A stretch of DNA of 64,000 bases, taken from positions 62,001-126,000 of the forward strand of contig NZ_PVWK01000014.1 of the NCBI RefSeq assembly GCF_003003795.1, written 5' to 3'. Under the pieces are notes generated by a model. The model saw only the letters and a list, made by a program, of their open reading frames with translations. It made no database searches and had not been told where the DNA came from. This document shows, piece by piece, positions 56,058 to 64,000 of this stretch. The position numbers and the translations under genes are program-made. The stretch's first letter is position 1. Each line of letters opens with the position of its first letter. The DNA comes from Stenomitos frigidus ULC18. Its GTDB lineage: Bacteria; Cyanobacteriota; Cyanobacteriia; Leptolyngbyales; Leptolyngbyaceae.

Positions 56058-56204
56058 TAAGGGGCTGTAAAGAAATAACGTCATGGACTGTGCGGTCAGC
56101 GGTCAGCGGTCAGCTTTTCTCTAATGTCTGACAGCTGATCGCTGATCGCTGATCGCTGATCGCTGATCGCTAAACGTGTGCAGTTATTTTTTAACAAGTC
56201 CTAA
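56058..56204. mobile_element. Complete copy of the TNA-target MITE (TAA duplication)
   Basis: A 147-bp element bounded by TAA on both sides. The left end is GGGGCTGTAAAGAAATAACG. The inverted right end is GGACTTGTTAAAAAATAACTG. The core is GCGGTCA then five GCTGATC heptads. It lies between the TIR-CHASE2 and ROCO genes. Confidence 0.8.
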
Positions 56205-56270
56205 GATGGCGTGGCTCTGACTGGGGGAATACCGATCGGAAGATCCGTGGATTGCCAGGATCAGAATGGC

Positions 56271-56381
56271 ATGACATCCGACCCGGAGAAACCTCACCGA
56301 AACTCGCTGCGGTTGCCAGGGTATGACGACACGTCCGCCGGGCTGTATTTCATCACGCTCTGTACGTACCAACGGCAATGT
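56271..56381 (+). pseudogene. Remnant of a REP-associated tyrosine transposase (RAYT / Y1_Tnp)
   Basis: About 37 codons (MTSDPEKPHRNSLRLPGYDD...ITLCTYQRQC) match the N-terminus of IS200-like RAYT transposases, where the RxSxRLxxYDY and YFVTICTxxRQ blocks are standard. The frame then passes into unrelated sequence, and the HUH and Tyr motifs are missing. It is a truncated relic ending about 90 bp before the ROCO gene start. Confidence 0.75.
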
Positions 56382-56470
56382 GGGTCATCAATCCACCCAA
56401 CACACCACAACATCCGGTAGGGGCGCACGGCCCAGTTGAGGCTATAACAGAGCTAATTAATAGACGTGCC

Positions 56471-59400
56471 ATGCCACCAGCCAACCCTCGCAGTTTCTTA
56501 GCCAGCCCAGACGGCGTCAACCGCCTAAACGACGCCAAAACACGGCTGAAGCTCACCAACGCTACCATTGCAGAACAGGCGGGGGTGAGTGCCGATACGG
56601 TGGGGCGGTTGCTGCATCCTGAGCGGGGCAAGCGAGTGAGTGAAGCCAGCATCGTTGCTATTGCACAGGTGTTGGAACTGCTACCAGAAGATATTGTGAC
56701 TGAGGATGAATGGCAGGACGAACATTTAGCTGAAGCGGAACGGCGAATTCAGCACGCATTGTTAACCAACGCTACTGTGCTGGATTTGTCAGAGTTGCAA
56801 TTGACCAGTGTGCCAGCGTTGATCGGTCAACTTATTCAACTGACATGGCTTGATCTCGGCCATAATCAACTGACGACGGTGCCCGAGACCTTGGGCAACC
56901 TGTCTAACCTGACAACGCTTTCCCTCGCTCAAAATCAACTAATGACGGTGCCAGAGGCGTTGGGCAACCTCTCCAGCCTGACGGGGCTTTACCTTCACAA
57001 CAATCAACTGACGATGGTACCAGCGTCCTTGGGTAACCTGTCCAACCTGACGGAGCTTTACCTCTTCGGCAATCAACTGACGACGGTGCCCGAGACCTTG
57101 GGCAACCTCTCCAACCTGACATGGCTTGACTTCTCCACCAATCAACTGATGACGGTGCCAGCGTCCTTGGGCAACCTCTCCAACCTGACAACGCTTTCCC
57201 TCTCCCATAATCAACTGACGACGGTGCCCGAGACCTTGGGCAACCTCTCCAACCTGACAACGCTTTCCCTCTTCGACAATCAACTGACGAAGGTGCCAGC
57301 GGCCTTGGGCAACCTCTCCAACCTGACAACGCTTTCCCTCTCCCATAATCAACTGACGAAGGTGCCAGCGTCCTTGGGCAACCTCTCCAACCTGACAACA
57401 CTTGTCCTTTCCTACAATCAACTGACAGTGGTGCCAAAGGAATTTGGGAACCTCTTCAAGCTGACGAAGCTTTACCTCTCCCACAATCAATTGACGACGG
57501 TACCCGGAGCATTGGGTAACCTATCCCACCTGACGGAGCTTTACCTTTCCTACAATCAGCTGACAGCGGTGCCAAAGGAATTTGGGAACCTCTCCAAGCT
57601 GAAACTGCTTTACCTTCACCAAAATCAACTGACAACGGTACCAGAAACTTTTGGGAAGCTCTCCAAGCTGAAGCTGCTTCACCTCCACGGGAATGACAAA
57701 CTAGGCCTTTCGGCTGAGATTCTTGGACCGACCCGGCAAGAAGTAGACGACGGAGCGCCACGAGCCAACCCCAAAGAGATTCTGAACTACTACTTCCGTA
57801 TTCAAGTCGATCGCCAACCGTTAAACGAAGCCAAACTCATCCTCGTCGGGTTCGGCAACGTGGGTAAAACCTCCCTCGTCGATCGCCTCCTTCACAACAC
57901 CTTTGATCCCGACTCCAAGAAAACCGAGGGCATTCAAATTACCCAGTGGGGCTTGCGGCTGCACGACACCGAAGACATCAAACTGCACGTCTGGGATTTT
58001 GGTGGGCAGGAAATCATGCACTCGACCCACCAGTTCTTTCTCACCGAGCGCAGCCTCTATCTGCTGGTGCTCAACGGTCGCCAGGGGCACGAAGACACCG
58101 ATGCCGAATATTGGTTAGAACTGATCCAGAGCTTCGGCGGCAATTCTCCCGTTATTGTGGTGCTCAACAAAGTCAACGAACATCCCTTTGATGTCAATCG
58201 CAGTGCCCTCAAGCAAAAGTTTCCCAATATTCAGGCGTTCATTGCCACCGACTGCGAAACCAGCCTGGGACTCGACCAATTGCGAACTGCTATTGAGCGT
58301 GAGACCGATCGACTGGAGCACCTGCGCGATGCCTTCCCCGCCAGTTGGGTGACCATCAAAAATCGGCTGACCGACATGGCAGCCAACTACATCTCCTTTG
58401 AGCAATTTCGAGTCATTTGCAAGGAAGACGGCGAAACCAACTTTGGTGCTCAAGATTCTCTAGCAGTCCATCTCCACAGCCTCGGCATTGCCCTCAACTA
58501 CAAAGACGACCCGCGCCTGCGCGATACCCACGTGCTCAATCCCCACTGGGTCACCAGCGGCATCTATCAACTGCTGAATGCCCACACGCTCACCAGCACC
58601 AATGGCGACCTAGATGTAGCGAGTCTTGCCCAAATTCTCGATCGGCAACACTATCCCCCCGAACGCCACAGCTTTTTGCTCGAACTCATGCGTAAGTTTG
58701 AGCTGTGCTTTCGCTTCCAGGAAGACGAAAACCGCTACCTGATTCCCGATCTGCTAGATAAACAGCAGGCTCCTGAAGCCGAAGCGTTTCATCCAGAAGC
58801 CTGCCTTAACTTTCGGTATGAATACCCTGTTCTGCCAGAAGGGTTACTGCCCCGCTTCATTGTTCGCACCCACGTTTTGAGTGCCCCTCAATATCGCTGG
58901 CGCACAGGTGTCATTCTAGAATTTGAGGGCAATCAGGCATTGGTCAAAGCCGATCGCACCGATCGCTGCGTCACCATTAACGTGAATGGTGCCATCAACG
59001 GGCGCAATCGGTTGTTAGCGATTATTCGATCGGACTTTGAACGCATTCACAGCAGTTTCAAGTTCAAACCCGCTGAGCAAGTCCCTGTTCCGTCCCACCC
59101 AGGCGTGGTCTTGAACTATCAAGACCTGATTGTGATGGAACAAGAGGGTTTGAGGGAATTGCCCCAGGTCATCAATGGCAAAGTCATCAAGCTCAATGTT
59201 CAAGATCTATTGAGAGGGGTTGATTTAGAGAATAGCCGCAGACGAGAACCAGAGCTAGCCATGCGTTCTCAGGCACTCCGGTTGTTCTATAGCTATGCCC
59301 ACAAAGATGAAGCGCTCCGTGATGAGCTAGAAGTACGCCTGAAATTACTCCAACGCCAAAAGCTGATCCAGCCCTGGCACGATCGTCGCATTATTCCCGG

Positions 59401-59719
59401 CACCGACTGGAAACAAGAACTGGACAACAACCTGGAGCAAGCCGACATCATTCTGCTCCTCGTCAGCCCAGATTTTATCAACTCCGATTACTGCTACGAG
59501 AAAGAAATGACCCGTGCCTTAGAACGCCATGATGCAGGCGAAGCCCTGGTGCTCCCCATCCTCCTGCGCCCAGTGAATTGGAACGCGCTGCCGTTTAGCC
59601 GACTCCAGGCAATGCCCACAGACCTCCGACCTGTAACAAAATGGCCCGATCGGGATGAAGCCTGGCTCAATGTTGAAACGATTATCCGACAGGCGATCCA
59701 GCCAAAAATGAACCGCTAG
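56471..59719 (+). CDS. ROCO protein: HTH, LRR array, Roc GTPase, COR and TIR
   Basis: A 1082-aa multidomain protein. Residues about 20-80 resemble an XRE/cI helix-turn-helix (ATIAEQAGVSADTVGRLLH). About 13 leucine-rich repeats of 23 residues cover 124-400. The Roc GTPase has P-loop GFGNVGKTS (460-468), DFGGQE (509-514) and NKVN (566-569). A COR-type region follows (about 640-900). A C-terminal TIR (about 937-1075) starts FYSYAHKDE and has an acidic site in YCYEKEM near 1010. The ATG at 56471 is preferred; 31 upstream in-frame codons are junction DNA. No membrane segment. LRR-Roc-COR proteins act as GTP-driven dimers; coupling to TIR suggests a switch or defence role (inference). Confidence 0.92.
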   Translation: MPPANPRSFLASPDGVNRLNDAKTRLKLTNATIAEQAGVSADTVGRLLHPERGKRVSEASIVAIAQVLELLPEDIVTEDEWQDEHLAEAERRIQHALLTNATVLDLSELQLTSVPALIGQLIQLTWLDLGHNQLTTVPETLGNLSNLTTLSLAQNQLMTVPEALGNLSSLTGLYLHNNQLTMVPASLGNLSNLTELYLFGNQLTTVPETLGNLSNLTWLDFSTNQLMTVPASLGNLSNLTTLSLSHNQLTTVPETLGNLSNLTTLSLFDNQLTKVPAALGNLSNLTTLSLSHNQLTKVPASLGNLSNLTTLVLSYNQLTVVPKEFGNLFKLTKLYLSHNQLTTVPGALGNLSHLTELYLSYNQLTAVPKEFGNLSKLKLLYLHQNQLTTVPETFGKLSKLKLLHLHGNDKLGLSAEILGPTRQEVDDGAPRANPKEILNYYFRIQVDRQPLNEAKLILVGFGNVGKTSLVDRLLHNTFDPDSKKTEGIQITQWGLRLHDTEDIKLHVWDFGGQEIMHSTHQFFLTERSLYLLVLNGRQGHEDTDAEYWLELIQSFGGNSPVIVVLNKVNEHPFDVNRSALKQKFPNIQAFIATDCETSLGLDQLRTAIERETDRLEHLRDAFPASWVTIKNRLTDMAANYISFEQFRVICKEDGETNFGAQDSLAVHLHSLGIALNYKDDPRLRDTHVLNPHWVTSGIYQLLNAHTLTSTNGDLDVASLAQILDRQHYPPERHSFLLELMRKFELCFRFQEDENRYLIPDLLDKQQAPEAEAFHPEACLNFRYEYPVLPEGLLPRFIVRTHVLSAPQYRWRTGVILEFEGNQALVKADRTDRCVTINVNGAINGRNRLLAIIRSDFERIHSSFKFKPAEQVPVPSHPGVVLNYQDLIVMEQEGLRELPQVINGKVIKLNVQDLLRGVDLENSRRREPELAMRSQALRLFYSYAHKDEALRDELEVRLKLLQRQKLIQPWHDRRIIPGTDWKQELDNNLEQADIILLLVSPDFINSDYCYEKEMTRALERHDAGEALVLPILLRPVNWNALPFSRLQAMPTDLRPVTKWPDRDEAWLNVETIIRQAIQPKMNR
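56840..57667. repeat. 12 tandem 69-bp units encoding the LRR array
   Basis: Twelve consecutive 69-bp units, plus partial units at both ends, with very high DNA identity (NLSNLTTLSL and NQLTTVP codons recur unchanged). The low divergence points to recent expansion or gene conversion. Confidence 0.9.
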
Positions 59720-59786
59720 ACACTATGTAGAGATGGAAATGGCGCGATCGTTGGGTAGGGGCATGGCAGGGCATATGCCCTGCAAC

Positions 59787-60263
59787 CTACCGAATCGTCA
59801 CCTCCAGCCGATAGCTGGCATTCCCTCGCGTGGAACCCACAACGATCTGATAGTCGCCAGTGGCGGGAAGAACCTTGCTCCAGGTGACGACTTCTTGCTT
59901 CAACACTTGTCGGGGTTGGGTGCCATTGGGTGGGGCAACAATGGCAAAGACAGCGTTGTTTTCCAACGATGTAATTTTGACCTGCATGGTCTGCCCTTCC
60001 TGGGCATCAAGGAGGTACATGTCGCGAGTCCCATTCAAAACGCTGGTTTTGATGCTGGCAGAATCTTCACCAGGGGCAAACCGCATCCGCTGAACGCGCG
60101 ATCGTTGCGCCACAAGCTGACGCGAACCGGGAGTATTCTGTACAGTCGTCACGCAATCGGTCTGGGCGTTTGCAGTGGCTGTCGTCAGGTGCAATGCGAT
60201 CGTGCTAAGGGACAAAGGCAGCGCCAGCAAAGCCATCCACCGTCGAGAAAAAGGAATTGACAT
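59787..60263 (-). CDS. Secreted beta-sandwich protein, PPC-like
   Basis: A 158-aa exported protein. The signal peptide (about residues 1-34, LLALPLSLSTIAL...ATANAQ) is followed by a small beta domain. The domain has YLLDAQEGQTMQVKITSLENNAVFAIVAP and a final LPATGDYQIVVGSTRGNASYRLEVTI. The last block resembles bacterial pre-peptidase C-terminal (PPC) domains, often carbohydrate- or protein-binding. No catalytic residues. Monocistronic; its upstream spacer (60264-60448) shows no other feature. Confidence 0.75.
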   Translation of the reverse strand: MSIPFSRRWMALLALPLSLSTIALHLTTATANAQTDCVTTVQNTPGSRQLVAQRSRVQRMRFAPGEDSASIKTSVLNGTRDMYLLDAQEGQTMQVKITSLENNAVFAIVAPPNGTQPRQVLKQEVVTWSKVLPATGDYQIVVGSTRGNASYRLEVTIR

Positions 60264-60448
60264 GAATAAAATGAAGGAAGAGCCGTGTATCCATTGACCT
60301 CAATTAAACCCGAAAAGTTGCCGCCGATCGCAAGAATCGAGCGGCACCGACAGAACCACTGGTCAACGCAAACGATGACACCGTTGGGGCATGCATAAGA
60401 GTCGTGCGGGATGAGCCATGAGCGGTCAGCCCTCAGTTGCTCCTCAGT

Positions 60449-61873
60449 TCACGGTTTGGTGATTAGTTCGGACGGCTCCTTGGTTTCCGGTGCAGCCGGG
60501 GGCAGTCCCAACACGTCGCGATAGAGCCGATCGTATTCCGCAGCAGACTTGTCCCAGCTGAAGTTCACGGCCATCCCACGCTGTTGCAGCTTGCGCCAGG
60601 CATCTTTGAACCGGAAGCCTTCCCACGCTCGCACCATGCCCGTATAGAGGTCTAGCGGCTCGTAGCGATCGAAGGCATAGCCTGTCCCCTTCTCATTCGC
60701 TGGGTCATGCGGTTCGACCGTATCCACCAGACCACCCGTGCGACGCACGATCGGCACACAGCCATACCGCAACGACAGCATTTGGCTAATGCCACAGGGC
60801 TCAAAGCGAGACGGCATCAGGAAGGCATCGCTGCCTGCATAAATACGGCGTGAGAGGGCTTCGTTGAACAACAGGTAAACAGACATGCGACCCGGATAGC
60901 GAGAGGCAAGCTGCCACATCTGGGTTTCGTAGTAGCGATCGCCCGTTCCTAACAGCACAAACTGAGAGTCGGTATACGCCATGAAGCGATCGAGCACCTG
61001 AAGCACCAGATCCAAGCCCTTTTGCTCTACCAGTCGCGTGACCATGCCAATCAAAAAGGCGCCCGAATTCACTTCCAGCCCCACTTCTTCTTGCAAGGCA
61101 ATCTTGTTGGCTTTGCGCCGGTCAAGCGTCTCTGCTGTAAAGGTTTGAGTCAGACTTTTATCGGTTGCCGGATTGTACGATTCGGTATCAATGCCATTCA
61201 CAATGCCCGACAGCTTGCCGCTGATAAAAGACAAGAGCCCTTCCAGCGATTCGCCATAGGCAGGGGTTTTAATTTGCTCCGCGTAGGTTGGCGACACTGT
61301 ATTGACGCGATCGGCAAACTGTACGGCGGCTGCCATCGTGTTGTGTCCCTGCATATACCACGGGCACCAGGTCATCTGCTCCAGCTTCCAGCGCCACGGC
61401 CCTTGATACGCCAGGTTATGAATCGTGAAGACGGTCGCAATATCGGGAGACTGGTGCATCCAGACCGGAATCATCCCCGTATGCCAATCGTGGCAGTGCA
61501 TAATTTCGGGCTTCCAGTAGTTCCAGGCAAATTCAGCGGCTCCGTTTGCAAACAGCGTGAACCGCCACTCTTCCATATCACCCGCATAGATGTGTCGCGG
61601 CAAGAAGGCAGGATGCCCAAACAGGTACAGGGGCACATCCGTTCCAGGCAAGACCGCTTCGTAGACGTCGAAGCTCTGAAACATGGCGTTCCCCGACCAA
61701 ACGGGCTTTTTGGGCACCGTCATCTTGTCGGGTAAAAAACCGTAGTAAGGCAAAAAGATGCGGACATCGTGCCCCATTTTGCGTAGCACCCTCGGAAGCG
61801 CTCCAACAACATCTCCCATGCCGCCGACCTTTGCGATCGGAGCTGCCTCGGCAGCAACAAACAAAATTCGCAT
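60449..61873 (-). CDS. glgA: Glycogen synthase (ADP-glucose type)
   Basis: GT5 family glycosyltransferase (474 aa) that extends glycogen from ADP-glucose. The ADP-glucose contact KVGG lies at 15-18 after [12 protein letters not shown]. The C-terminal domain carries [30 protein letters not shown], which includes the catalytic Glu region. Length and both Rossmann halves are complete. A glycogen-phosphorylase or branching gene is not adjacent. Normal cyanobacterial GlgA. Confidence 0.96.
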   Translation of the reverse strand: MRILFVAAEAAPIAKVGGMGDVVGALPRVLRKMGHDVRIFLPYYGFLPDKMTVPKKPVWSGNAMFQSFDVYEAVLPGTDVPLYLFGHPAFLPRHIYAGDMEEWRFTLFANGAAEFAWNYWKPEIMHCHDWHTGMIPVWMHQSPDIATVFTIHNLAYQGPWRWKLEQMTWCPWYMQGHNTMAAAVQFADRVNTVSPTYAEQIKTPAYGESLEGLLSFISGKLSGIVNGIDTESYNPATDKSLTQTFTAETLDRRKANKIALQEEVGLEVNSGAFLIGMVTRLVEQKGLDLVLQVLDRFMAYTDSQFVLLGTGDRYYETQMWQLASRYPGRMSVYLLFNEALSRRIYAGSDAFLMPSRFEPCGISQMLSLRYGCVPIVRRTGGLVDTVEPHDPANEKGTGYAFDRYEPLDLYTGMVRAWEGFRFKDAWRKLQQRGMAVNFSWDKSAAEYDRLYRDVLGLPPAAPETKEPSELITKP

Positions 61874-62140
61874 GTTGAGTTCTGATCTCCCTCAATGTCT
61901 GCATCAAGTCTTGCTCAAACGCTACCAGCTTTCCGCGACCAACGGTGAAATCGATCGCCAGTTGTTGCGCACTGCCAGCCAGCAGATCGATCGCCGTACC
62001 CAAACGGGGTCTTTAAAAACAACGCAACAGCGGTCTGAGTAACGTTTTGCTTCACAGAGTTTAAGAACTTATTAAAAAATGAGGGCGATCGCCTTTCTCT
62101 CGGTACGTTAAGAGCAAGATACCTCCTAACTGCGTCTCTA

Positions 62141-62200
62141 GCCCTATGGAGCCTGCCAGCGCTGCATCGCTCCATAGGGCTTCTGTCTGGTTTTTTCGCT
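62141..62200 (+). terminator. Strong hairpin followed by T-rich tract in an otherwise empty spacer
   Basis: GCCCTATGGAGC (62141-62152) pairs perfectly with 62169-62180, followed on the plus strand by TTCTGTCTGGTTTTTT. Both flanking genes are on the minus strand, so a plus-strand terminator here suggests an unannotated transcript or an element. The 373-bp spacer 61874-62246 holds no other feature. Confidence 0.5.
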
Positions 62201-62246
62201 TGAGCGTCTTTCCCAGCTCGACTTCAGATCTCAGCGCGATTGGTCG

Positions 62247-62621
62247 TCAGCGCGATCGTGTTACCTCAACCGTAATCGCACCACCGAAGTCTGGGATGGG
62301 CGCGGCTGGTTTGCACAAACGGACTTGCACTTGTTGTACGGGCACAGCAGCCGTCAGTGCGGCTGAATGCAACACAGCCTCCGCGATCGCGACTGCCAGG
62401 CGTTCCAGCAGCGTAAATTTTGAAGTTTTTACCAGCGCCTGTACCGTAGCAATCACGATGCGGTAGTCAAGTGTGTCGCTCAGGCGATCGCTCTGCCCCG
62501 CCAGAGCCAGATCCAGCCACAGCGTCAGCCCCACCTCAAACCATTGCCCCAGAACCTGCTCTTCTGGCAGCGCCCCTGTATAGCCGTAGCAGCGAATGCC
62601 GCTTAAGTGAATGCAATCCAT
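62247..62621 (-). CDS. folB: Dihydroneopterin aldolase
   Basis: A 124-aa folate-pathway enzyme that cleaves 7,8-dihydroneopterin. The family blocks are visible: IRCYGYTGALPEEQVLGQWFEV (about residues 8-29, holding the active Glu), LSDTLDYRIV (about 51-60) and VQVRLCKPAAPIP with the catalytic Lys. A 28-codon extension up to 62705 lacks family similarity, so the ATG at 62621 is used. Monocistronic by context. Confidence 0.92.
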   Translation of the reverse strand: MDCIHLSGIRCYGYTGALPEEQVLGQWFEVGLTLWLDLALAGQSDRLSDTLDYRIVIATVQALVKTSKFTLLERLAVAIAEAVLHSAALTAAVPVQQVQVRLCKPAAPIPDFGGAITVEVTRSR

Positions 62622-62751
62622 AAACTCAGCCTTAGAGGAGGGACAAGAGACATGAAACCGAACGAGGCGACTCAGACTAAAGCATGCCTGAATAAGCGTT
62701 AACAAGCACTCTAAGGAACGCGGCTTAAATAATCTGCAAATCTGCCACTCT

Positions 62752-62780
62752 GTAGGGATATGACAATGCCATGTCCCTAC
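62752..62780. repeat. GTAGGGA/TCCCTAC dyad
   Basis: GTAGGGA (62752-62758) and TCCCTAC (62774-62780) flank TATGACAATGCCATG. Same family as the hairpin at 8472-8509. Confidence 0.5.
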
Positions 62781-62843
62781 GCCGGGAATGAGACCTGATT
62801 GAATCTGTGTTCTTAAGCTGTTAACTCAGTACAGTTTAAGGTC

Positions 62844-62989
62844 TTAGGACTTGTTAAAAAATAACTGCATACGTTTGGATTAGCGATCAGCCGTCAGCTA
62901 TCAGCTTTTCTTTATCAGCTTTTCTCTAATGGCTGACCGCTGACGGCTGACCGCTACAGTCCATGACGTTATTTCTTTACAGCCCCTTA
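62844..62989. mobile_element. Complete copy of the TNA-target MITE (TTA duplication)
   Basis: A 146-bp element bounded by TTA. The left end GGACTTGTTAAAAAATAACTG and the inverted right end GGGGCTGTAAAGAAATAACG are the same pair as at 56058, in the opposite orientation. The heptad core includes GCGATCAGCCGTCAGC and a TTTTCTTTATCAGCTTTTCT duplication. Confidence 0.8.
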
Positions 62990-63072
62990 GCGTCTCAAGT
63001 CCAGCGACTCTTTCCAAAAAGAGGGTTGACAGATCCCTCCTCTTTTGAGAAGCTAAAGATCGTCTGAATTAT

Positions 63073-63144
63073 GCGGGTGTGGCTCAGTGGTAGAGCGTCA
63101 CCTTGCCAAGGTGAATGTCGCGCGTTCGAATCGCGTCACCCGCT
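63073..63144 (+). tRNA. tRNA-Gly (GCC anticodon)
   Basis: A 72-nt cloverleaf. Acceptor arm GCGGGTG pairs with CACCCGC, the D-arm has GCTCAGTGGTAGAGC, the anticodon stem is TCACC/GGTGA with loop TTGCCAA (anticodon GCC), and the T-arm is CGCG-TTCGAAT-CGCG. The discriminator is T and the CCA end is not encoded. Length and all conserved positions fit a cyanobacterial tRNA-Gly. Confidence 0.95.
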
Positions 63145-63882
63145 TCCTTCAGAGAACCAACTCAACTTCATCGCATCTTAGGAGCCTTTAATGGTGCTCC
63201 TCAACAAGGAAGCCCGTATCGAAGAGTTTGGTTTTCTGTGCAGTTTGACTCAATGATCTGGCTTGGTTAAAGCCCATTGAAAGCAGTCGTGACGAGTTCA
63301 CGTTTAATCGCTTGCTATCTGGGCTCTGACAAGCTGCAAAACTTTTCACATTGGCATCCACAAAGGCATTGCGTAGCGGTATCGCTGCTGCAACTAGAAA
63401 TTGCTGTCAGTTGATATCAAGATCGAGCACCACTTTTGATTCTTTCACTCGCTACAGTGCATTTTACAGCCGTTTTCATTTGCATTCACCACACCCGATA
63501 CACTACACCCCACACCCGTCTTGATCGAACTGTGGCTTACTCGATTGAGAACCGCTGTAATTTGAGCACAAAACTGGAAAGGCTTGGTTAACCCTTAAGT
63601 TGACGATCGCGGGTACGTTGGCAGGTGCCAGTGTTGACGGTGGCCGATCGAAGTGGGTTGTCAGCATTGGCACACCGCGCGTACAGCGAATTGATCCAGC
63701 GCATTGCTCAGCCTTGTGGGTACGGCTGTCAGAAACTATAGACTCAAAGCTATGAAAAAGCAGATCAATATCAATTTGATCTTGTGGCTGTTTAGCAAAA
63801 TAATCGTTAACTAGAAGCAGAAAGTAGCAACAGCAACTGTTTTTCACTGTGCCATTTTGAAGTTAAAGCGTGAGGAGTCACT
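63145..63882. other. Spacer with no recognisable gene
   Basis: The 738-bp stretch between tRNA-Gly and the exported-protein start shows no RNA gene, repeat array or convincing reading frame. A 114-codon reverse frame at 63503-63847 has no family-like motif. The region should contain the promoter of the next gene. Confidence 0.4.
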
Positions 63883-64000
63883 GTGAAGCAAGATCAACGG
63901 CATTCGAATGAATTGAGAGCGGTTTAACTGAGCCTTTTAGGCTTGTTGATGGCTCTGATACCGTTGGGCATGGGTTCAGCGACCGCGTCTACACCAACGA
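63883..64000 (+). pseudogene. Exported protein N-terminus with in-frame stop codon (3' end outside window)
   Basis: A GTG at 63883 has GAGGAG five bases before it. Fourteen codons later there is a TAA (63925-63927). The same frame then reads straight on as a normal signal-peptide core (LSLLGLLMALIPLGMGSATAS) to the window edge. Together the parts look like one signal peptide broken by a nonsense codon. Internal starts (TTG 63943 or 63946, ATG 63949) could still give a product with a shortened n-region. The mature protein lies outside the window, so its family is unknown. Confidence 0.55.

Noticed and set aside
56904-57437. Reverse-strand frames with a repeated RGCPR-type sequence
   Set aside because: These are the antisense reading of the 69-bp LRR units. 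The periodicity comes from the plus-strand repeats.
56840-57667. CRISPR-like regular direct repeats
   Set aside because: The 69-bp units are contiguous coding LRRs without spacers.
61022-61735. 237-codon plus-strand open frame
   Set aside because: It lies wholly antisense to glgA, whose product has all family motifs; the antisense translation has no recognisable domain.
63503-63847. 114-codon reverse-strand frame
   Set aside because: Cys-rich start and no family-like block; could be chance. Kept as spacer.

Overview
The window comes from a cyanobacterial chromosome, probably a filamentous one. The evidence is a full-length PEP carboxylase, a DevBCA-type exporter, an NblB-like HEAT protein, a CCB-type cytochrome b6f assembly protein and several cyanobacteria-restricted families (DUF1574, DUF928, DUF39, DUF456). 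HIP1 palindromes (GCGATCGC and the related CGATCG core) are very frequent, and many spacers hold heptad tandem repeats. There is no rRNA operon, CRISPR array or complete insertion sequence. The only RNA gene I can call firmly is a tRNA-Gly(GCC).

Layout. 1-3.8 kb: a reverse-strand operon of GbsR/MarR-type regulator, periplasmic adaptor, MacB-like permease and MacB-like ATPase (the last cut by the window edge). 4.5-19 kb: mostly housekeeping and conserved cyanobacterial genes: a hypothetical protein, a DUF39 homocysteine biosynthesis protein, a UbiH-like hydroxylase, three small membrane proteins, an SLH/beta-helix surface protein, DacB, CCB, DUF456, a lipoprotein methyltransferase, ppc and a small protein. 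19-26 kb: a DUF1574 protein, a CBS protein, an NblB-like protein, gloB and a DprA-like SLOG protein. 26-31.5 kb: a PadR regulator divergent from devBCA, then a carotenoid oxygenase preceded by five helically phased direct repeats. 31.6-40.2 kb: a membrane protein, a Ser/Thr kinase, anmK, a histidine-kinase-less KdpD, a histidine kinase with a LuxR-type response regulator, and a universal stress protein. 40.9-59.7 kb: the accessory and surface/signalling block, described below. 59.8-64 kb: a secreted small protein, glgA, folB, tRNA-Gly and the start of an exported protein whose signal peptide is interrupted by a stop codon.

The accessory block is the most interesting part. It encodes a TpsB outer-membrane transporter, two receiver-only response regulators, a Crp-type regulator, a 2362-residue TpsA exoprotein ending in a CHAT caspase-like domain, a DUF928 protein, a TIR-CHASE2 membrane sensor, and a ROCO protein that joins an HTH domain, about 13 LRRs, a Roc GTPase, COR and a C-terminal TIR. 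TIR-CHASE2, DUF928 and TpsA-CHAT are collinear. A TNA-target MITE lies between DUF928 and tpsA, and a second copy plus a RAYT transposase remnant sit between the TIR-CHASE2 and ROCO genes. A sensing, secretion and protease role for this block is inferred from domains and arrangement only.

Small mobile and repetitive DNA runs through the window. There are at least four copies of a roughly 130-147 bp MITE with a TTA/TAA duplication and heptad-repeat core, two other MITE types, and heptad arrays that have entered the coding frames of anmK (twice), the DUF1574 gene and a small coiled-coil gene.
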